A stretch of 9,797 nt of DNA from Bacteroidales bacterium (GTDB lineage: Bacteria; Bacteroidota; Bacteroidia; Bacteroidales; UBA932). The position numbers and the translations under genes are program-made. Numbering within the stretch: the stretch's first letter is position 1; each line of letters begins with the position of its first letter. Where the stretch lies: positions 1 through 9,797 of the forward strand of contig SFNZ01000098.1 of the NCBI GenBank assembly GCA_004552615.1. Reading direction: 5' to 3'. The notes under the pieces are model-generated. The model did no database searches. It saw nothing but the letters and a program-made list of their open reading frames with translations, and was not told the origin of the DNA. Below, piece after piece: positions 6,802 through 9,797 of this stretch.

Positions 6802-7380
6802 TTACTGTCTGAATTGTACTGTCTGCTTCTCCGCATCCATCGAATCAATGATGGCGATGGACTCGAGGTGGTATCCTGCGGCACGGAGAATCTCCCCGCC
6901 TTTCTGCTGGCCCTTCTCAATAGCCACGCCGAGTCCCACCACTTCAGCACCGGCCTGTTTGACAATGTCAATCATCGCAAGCATGGCCTGGCCGTCGGCA
7001 AGGAAATCATCCACGATCAGGACCTTCTCTCCTGCATTGAGATAGGGCTTCGAGACGAAAACATTGTTCATCCGCCTGTGGGTGAAGGAATATGCCTGGG
7101 AGACATATTTGTCATCAGTACAGTTCGCCGTCTCGCCCTTCTTGGCAAAAACCACCGGTACATCGTAAAGGTCAGCGAGCATGGTGGCAATGGCAATGCC
7201 GCTCGCCTCAATCGTGAGAATCTTGGTCACCTGCTTCCCACGGAAACGGCGCTTGAACTCATAGGCAATCTGCCTCATGATGTCAATGTCAATCTGGTGG
7301 TTCAGGAAATTGTCCACCTTCAGGATGTTGCCGGACTTTATCACCCCGTCGGCAAGGATCTTTTCTTCGAGGAAATTCAT
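6802..7380 (-). CDS. xpt: Xanthine phosphoribosyltransferase
   Basis: Cytosolic purine-salvage enzyme that joins xanthine to PRPP to make XMP, feeding GMP synthesis. At 192 residues it is close to B. subtilis Xpt (194) and collinear with it. It shares the LKVDxFLNHQID segment (20-31), TKILTIEASGIA (52-63), VPVVFAKK (74-81), the PRPP-binding motif VLIVDDFLADGQA (120-132) and IVKQAGAEVVGLGVAIEK (139-156). No frame damage is seen. The permease begins 19 bp downstream, so the two are almost certainly co-transcribed and end at the terminator at 5493-5526. The upstream gap of 94 bp holds a degenerate tandem repeat and no recognisable purine riboswitch, so regulation is unknown. Confidence 0.95.
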   Translation of the reverse strand: MNFLEEKILADGVIKSGNILKVDNFLNHQIDIDIMRQIAYEFKRRFRGKQVTKILTIEASGIAIATMLADLYDVPVVFAKKGETANCTDDKYVSQAYSFTHRRMNNVFVSKPYLNAGEKVLIVDDFLADGQAMLAMIDIVKQAGAEVVGLGVAIEKGQQKGGEILRAAGYHLESIAIIDSMDAEKQTVQFRQ

Positions 7381-7403
7381 TGTAATTCAGTTATTTACAT
7401 ATT

Positions 7404-7474
7404 GTCATATCAAGCGTACTTCCGGGTCATGTCAAGCGCGTTTCCTTTGTCATGTCGAGCGCAGCCGGGATATC
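7404..7474. repeat. Three degenerate 22-23-bp tandem repeats
   Basis: Units starting at 7404, 7426 and 7449 share the core GTCATRTCRAGCGY. The third unit runs GTCATGTCGAGCGCAGCCGG and ends directly at the GH3 stop codon. Sequences of this type (translated as CHVERSRDI) are familiar as dispersed intergenic repeats in bacterial genomes. They fill most of the 94-bp gap upstream of xpt. Function unknown. Confidence 0.6.
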
Positions 7475-8171
7475 TTAACCTTTATACTTGTATTTCAGCA
7501 CATTGAGCCCCTCATCCTCCGAGCTCGTCCCAACGAGCAGCTCATACTCCCCCTCCAGAGGCTGCACCCTCTGCGTCTCATTTGACCACCAGTCGAACGT
7601 CCTGTCTTCCAATCGTATGACAGACCTCCTGGTCCTGCCTGCCGGAACATCCACTCTCCTGAAACCGCGCAAAGTCTTCAACGGACCGGCCACGTCACCA
7701 GGCCTCCTGACATAAAGCTGTACAGTCTCCGTACCGTCCCGATGCCCGGTATTCCTCACCTTCACCACCAGCCTTACGAAGCGCACTCTCGCCCTGACCA
7801 CCTCAAAACCGGTATAGCTCAACCCATGACAGAACGCGAAAAGAGGCTTCTCCTTCAGGAACCGGTAAGTATGGCCCGGCATACCATAATCCTCATAATC
7901 AGGCAATTGGGAATCCGACGCATAGAACGTGACAGGCAGTTTCCCGGAAGGATTGTAATCCCCGTACAGGACATCCGGCACCCTTGCCTCCGGCACGTGC
8001 AATACGGTTCTTGATACGTATCTCGTCCAGGGTGAGCCTCGAAGCAAGGTCACGCGCCCTCACCTCCGCCGGGAGACTTTTGTCCTGATATGCCTGTATT
8101 TCCTTGTCAGCAGCCTGAAGCGCAATCGCTCCGGCAAAGACGGCCACCACGGTAAGAAGAAGTTGTTTCAT
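7475..8171 (-). pseudogene. GH3 beta-glucosidase/xylosidase remnant (internal deletion and frameshift)
   Basis: Remains of a secreted glycoside hydrolase family 3 enzyme. The N-terminal piece (8171 to about 8022) has a signal peptide, MKQLLLTVVAVFAGAIALQA, followed by YQDKSLPAEVRARDLASRLTLDE, the usual start of a GH3 domain. The next recognisable sequence is in a different frame and is the far C-terminal part: VPDVLYGDYNPSGKLPVTFY, then GHTYRFL, FCHGLSY, and an Fn3-like domain with TETVQLYV, PLKTLRGF, FDWWSNET and GEYELLVGTSS. Roughly 500 or more residues, including the catalytic domain with its nucleophile, are missing. The joint lies between about 7990 and 8021. The Fn3-like domain also looks about ten residues short between FEVVRARV and RLVVKV. 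No active enzyme can be made from this copy. The 33-bp repeat lies 18 bp upstream of the start. Confidence 0.85.
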
Positions 8172-8189
8172 AATGTTTGTAAAACTTAT

Positions 8190-8222
8190 GTTTCGCAGAG
8201 CGAAACAACTGCTTTTGAGGCC
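8190..8222 (-). repeat. 33-bp palindromic repeat, right copy (inverted)
   Basis: Perfect reverse complement of 146-178, with the CCTCGGC box again 5 bp outside it (8228-8234). The hairpin arms are GTTTCGC (8190-8196) and GCGAAAC (8200-8206), with loop AGA. In its own orientation the repeat points at the GH3 start codon 18 bp away, just as the left copy points at comEC. Confidence 0.85.
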
Positions 8223-8347
8223 TTCACGCCGAGGGTAAAGGGTAGCGTATACAAAATTTGCGCGCGGCCTTTACTCGCACTGAGCAATAAAACCTCTGGA
8301 AAGCAGAAATCTGCAGCTTTCGAAACTTGAATTGCAAAACTAACATA
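8223..8347. other. Intergenic stretch with repeat-like end and weak hairpin
   Basis: Non-coding sequence between the 33-bp repeat and the deformylase stop. A short imperfect hairpin at 8299-8321 pairs GAAAGC with GCTTTC, or alternatively GCAG with CTGC. On the minus strand a T-run (8292-8289) follows only after 6 nt, so it is at best a weak terminator for the deformylase gene. The hairpin is followed by CGAAACTTGAAT (8321-8332), which also directly follows the hairpin of the left repeat (173-184). Confidence 0.45.
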
Positions 8348-8959
8348 TTACAGGCTATATTGCAAGGAATAGTCTGTATAAAGAATGCCGTCGAGATGAT
8401 CGCATTCATGCTGGAAAATCACGGCCGTGAATCCCGATACATGCTCCACAGTGTCACGGGCCGGGAAAGCACCTCCCGCCGGGAGCGAATAACGTATGTC
8501 AATCTCACGGTAACGGAGCACATCTCCCCGCCTGCCAGGAACACTAAGGCATCCCTCCGGTCCCGGCACCAAGTCTCCCTCATGTCCGGTGATATAGATA
8601 TTCGGATACACCTCGAAAGGCTCCCCCTCCTTGTCGAAACGCTGTACCGCGACAATCCTCCTCGATATCCCCACCTGCGGCCCTGCAATCCCCACTCCTT
8701 CCTGCTCCGGAGAAGTCACCGTCGCTATCATCTTGGAAGCCAATGTCTTGTAATCCTCCCCTTCCAGAGCCTCCACCGGAATCTCCCGGCAATGCCTCCT
8801 GAGGAACAGCGAATCCCCCGTCTCATCAACCGTCAACACCCTCATCACCTCCCCCACCTTCCGAATCACCCTCAACTCCTCCCTGCTCCATCCCTCGCCT
8901 GCACAAGCGGTCACAATCATCATGGCCACGGCCAGCAACAATACACTTACATTTCTCAT
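8348..8959 (-). CDS. def: Peptide deformylase with lipoprotein signal peptide
   Basis: Metal-dependent peptide deformylase, 203 residues. All three family motifs are intact: GVGIAGPQ (88-95), EGCLSVP (135-141, metal ligand C137) and QHECDHLDG (183-191, ligands H184 and H188, catalytic E185). Ordinary deformylases are cytosolic and remove the formyl group from nascent proteins. This one begins with R2, a hydrophobic stretch (about 4-16) and a lipobox VTAC with Cys19, so it is predicted to be lipidated and exported. The next residues (AGEGW) lack the acidic surface-export signal known in Bacteroidota, so a periplasm-facing anchor is the better guess. The start at 8959 gives a textbook signal peptide; no later Met in the mature region would leave all motifs with a normal cytosolic N-terminus. 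Its extracytoplasmic substrate is unknown. A second, cytosolic Def should exist elsewhere. Confidence 0.88.
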   Translation of the reverse strand: MRNVSVLLLAVAMMIVTACAGEGWSREELRVIRKVGEVMRVLTVDETGDSLFLRRHCREIPVEALEGEDYKTLASKMIATVTSPEQEGVGIAGPQVGISRRIVAVQRFDKEGEPFEVYPNIYITGHEGDLVPGPEGCLSVPGRRGDVLRYREIDIRYSLPAGGAFPARDTVEHVSGFTAVIFQHECDHLDGILYTDYSLQYSL

Positions 8960-8998
8960 ATCAGTTTCTATCTAAATGAATCAATCTTCGGATAATCG

Positions 8999-9033
8999 GT
9001 GGAAATCTATCAAAAATCGACACATTTCCACAA
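8999..9033 (-). promoter_or_regulatory. Candidate deformylase promoter with overlapping inverted repeat
   Basis: On the minus strand, TTG (9033-9031) is followed after 21 nt by TAGATTTC (9009-9002), one mismatch from TAnnTTTG. Perfect 8-bp arms GTGGAAAT (8999-9006) and ATTTCCAC (9024-9031) span exactly this region, which would suit an operator. The site is about 40 bp upstream of the deformylase ATG. Motif match only. Confidence 0.35.
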
Positions 9034-9068
9034 GGTATCGGGTGTTTTGGTCCAAACGATGATATCTG

Positions 9069-9797
9069 TCATCTTTGATAACTCATCAGGTCCTTGAGAG
9101 TTACAACACTTTGAACCTGATGGGAATACTCATTGTCCGCAAGTCCCGATGATGCAATAATGGTCAAATGGATTGCATAACTTGTTTTTACTGAAGACCT
9201 GAAATCTTCAATCCTTTCATTCAACTCGAGAAGGTATTTTTCTGTAAGGATATATGGAGCTGTCGTAAATTTGGCCTCACAAACATTGATGACCTGGTCT
9301 CGCCTCTCGATAATCATATCTATCTGATGTCCTTTTTTGCCTTTCACCCTGTCGGCAGGGCAGCTCCACGAGCACACATTGCTGAGAACGCCACGGATTC
9401 CCAAACACTCTTTTATCTGAGGGATATGGTTAAAACACAGCTGTTCAAAGGCATAGCCGGACCAGGAACGTCTTGCGGGATTGTCAACGGAATTTGTCCA
9501 AAAGGCCTCATCTCGTCCTTTCCCTCCCCTCATAAATTTGAGATTGAACAGGATAAACATGTCGCACAACTGATACATGACATCCCTAGTCTTTTTCCCG
9601 AAGGCAGAATAGGAACGGATAAAGTCACAATTCTCAAGATTCTCAAGAATCGTTGTCATACTGCCTCCCTGCTTGATTTTCAAACTCTCTATAATCTCTT
9701 TTCGGGTCATTCCCCTGGAGTTCTTTCCCAAGATTTCAATAGTCTTCCTGTAAATCTCCGCTTTTTTGAACAAAGACTTCAAAAGGATGTCATATTC
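9069..9797 (-). CDS. ATP-binding protein, DUF234/PDDEXK-like C-terminal part (5' end outside window)
   Basis: C-terminal part of an archaeal-type AAA ATPase of the kind common in Bacteroidota and Archaea (ATPase domain followed by DUF234). The open frame continues without a stop through the window edge (EYDILLKSLFKK), so the TTG at 9780-9782 is an internal Leu codon, not a start. Counting from that codon, visible parts are a winged-helix segment (about 10-60, with GMTRKEIIESL) and a PDDEXK-nuclease-like region: E113 in GYAFEQLC, D155 in HQIDMII, and ExK at 169-171 in CEAKF. The Walker motifs lie outside the window. The stop is at 9069. The gene is visibly richer in A and T than its neighbours, which suggests recent transfer. 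Biological role unknown for this family. Confidence 0.8.
   Translation of the reverse strand, partial: EYDILLKSLFKKAEIYRKTIEILGKNSRGMTRKEIIESLKIKQGGSMTTILENLENCDFIRSYSAFGKKTRDVMYQLCDMFILFNLKFMRGGKGRDEAFWTNSVDNPARRSWSGYAFEQLCFNHIPQIKECLGIRGVLSNVCSWSCPADRVKGKKGHQIDMIIERRDQVINVCEAKFTTAPYILTEKYLLELNERIEDFRSSVKTSYAIHLTIIASSGLADNEYSHQVQSVVTLKDLMSYQR

Noticed and set aside
7381..7474. Purine riboswitch upstream of xpt
   Set aside because: The gap is only 94 bp, is filled by tandem repeats, and shows no conserved three-way-junction core.
7404..7474. CRISPR array suggested by repeats with regular 22-23-bp period
   Set aside because: The units are contiguous with no unique spacers, are too short and are degenerate.
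6766..7506. 246-codon plus-strand open frame opposite xpt
   Set aside because: It mirrors the xpt coding strand and runs into the repeat (CRAQPGY segment); no independent evidence.
9069..9782. Complete 237-residue protein starting at 9782
   Set aside because: The start is a TTG codon and the frame continues to the window edge with family-like sequence, so the gene is partial.

Overview
The window looks like a chromosomal segment of a Bacteroidales bacterium (phylum Bacteroidota). Three things point there: the family mix (short ComEC, a RelA/SpoT paralogue with an altered synthetase domain, FtnA-type ferritin, GlnRS, an xpt/xanthine-permease pair, and a GH3 protein of the Bacteroidota C-terminal type); promoter-like -33/-7 (TAnnTTTG) boxes instead of sigma70 boxes; and A/T-rich start regions without strong Shine-Dalgarno sequences. 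Genus cannot be decided from sequence alone. Most genes are moderately GC-rich. The last one, at the right edge, is visibly more AT-rich.

Layout, left to right. 1-246 is non-coding and full of short hairpins: a 47-bp unit in two tandem copies, then one copy of a 33-bp palindromic repeat. Positions 247-1347 (+) encode a short ComEC/Rec2 channel protein, converging on a long minus-strand block. In transcription order that block contains: a partial AAA ATPase with a PDDEXK-like C-terminus (9797-9069); a peptide deformylase with a lipoprotein signal peptide (8959-8348); a wrecked GH3 beta-glucosidase (8171-7475); xanthine phosphoribosyltransferase xpt (7380-6802) with a xanthine permease (6782-5598); a rho-independent terminator; glnS (5453-3780); ferritin (3735-3247); and a RelA/SpoT homologue (3231-1369). 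Between the deformylase and the GH3 remnant lies a second, inverted, identical copy of the 33-bp repeat.

How the genes work together: xpt and the permease form a purine-salvage unit that imports xanthine and converts it to XMP. glnS, the ferritin and the RelA/SpoT homologue lie close together on one strand (gaps of 44 and 15 bp) and may be partly co-transcribed, although a perfect 16-bp palindrome just upstream of ferritin suggests separate control there. The RelA/SpoT protein keeps its hydrolase residues, but key synthetase motifs are replaced, so it is probably a (p)ppGpp hydrolase.

Most notable: (i) a deformylase with all catalytic motifs that appears to be exported as a lipoprotein; (ii) the RelA/SpoT homologue with an eroded synthetase site; (iii) two neighbouring genes (permease and GH3) that both carry internal deletions ending in a frame change; (iv) the hairpin-rich dispersed repeats. 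I saw no tRNA, rRNA, CRISPR array, insertion sequence or clear riboswitch.
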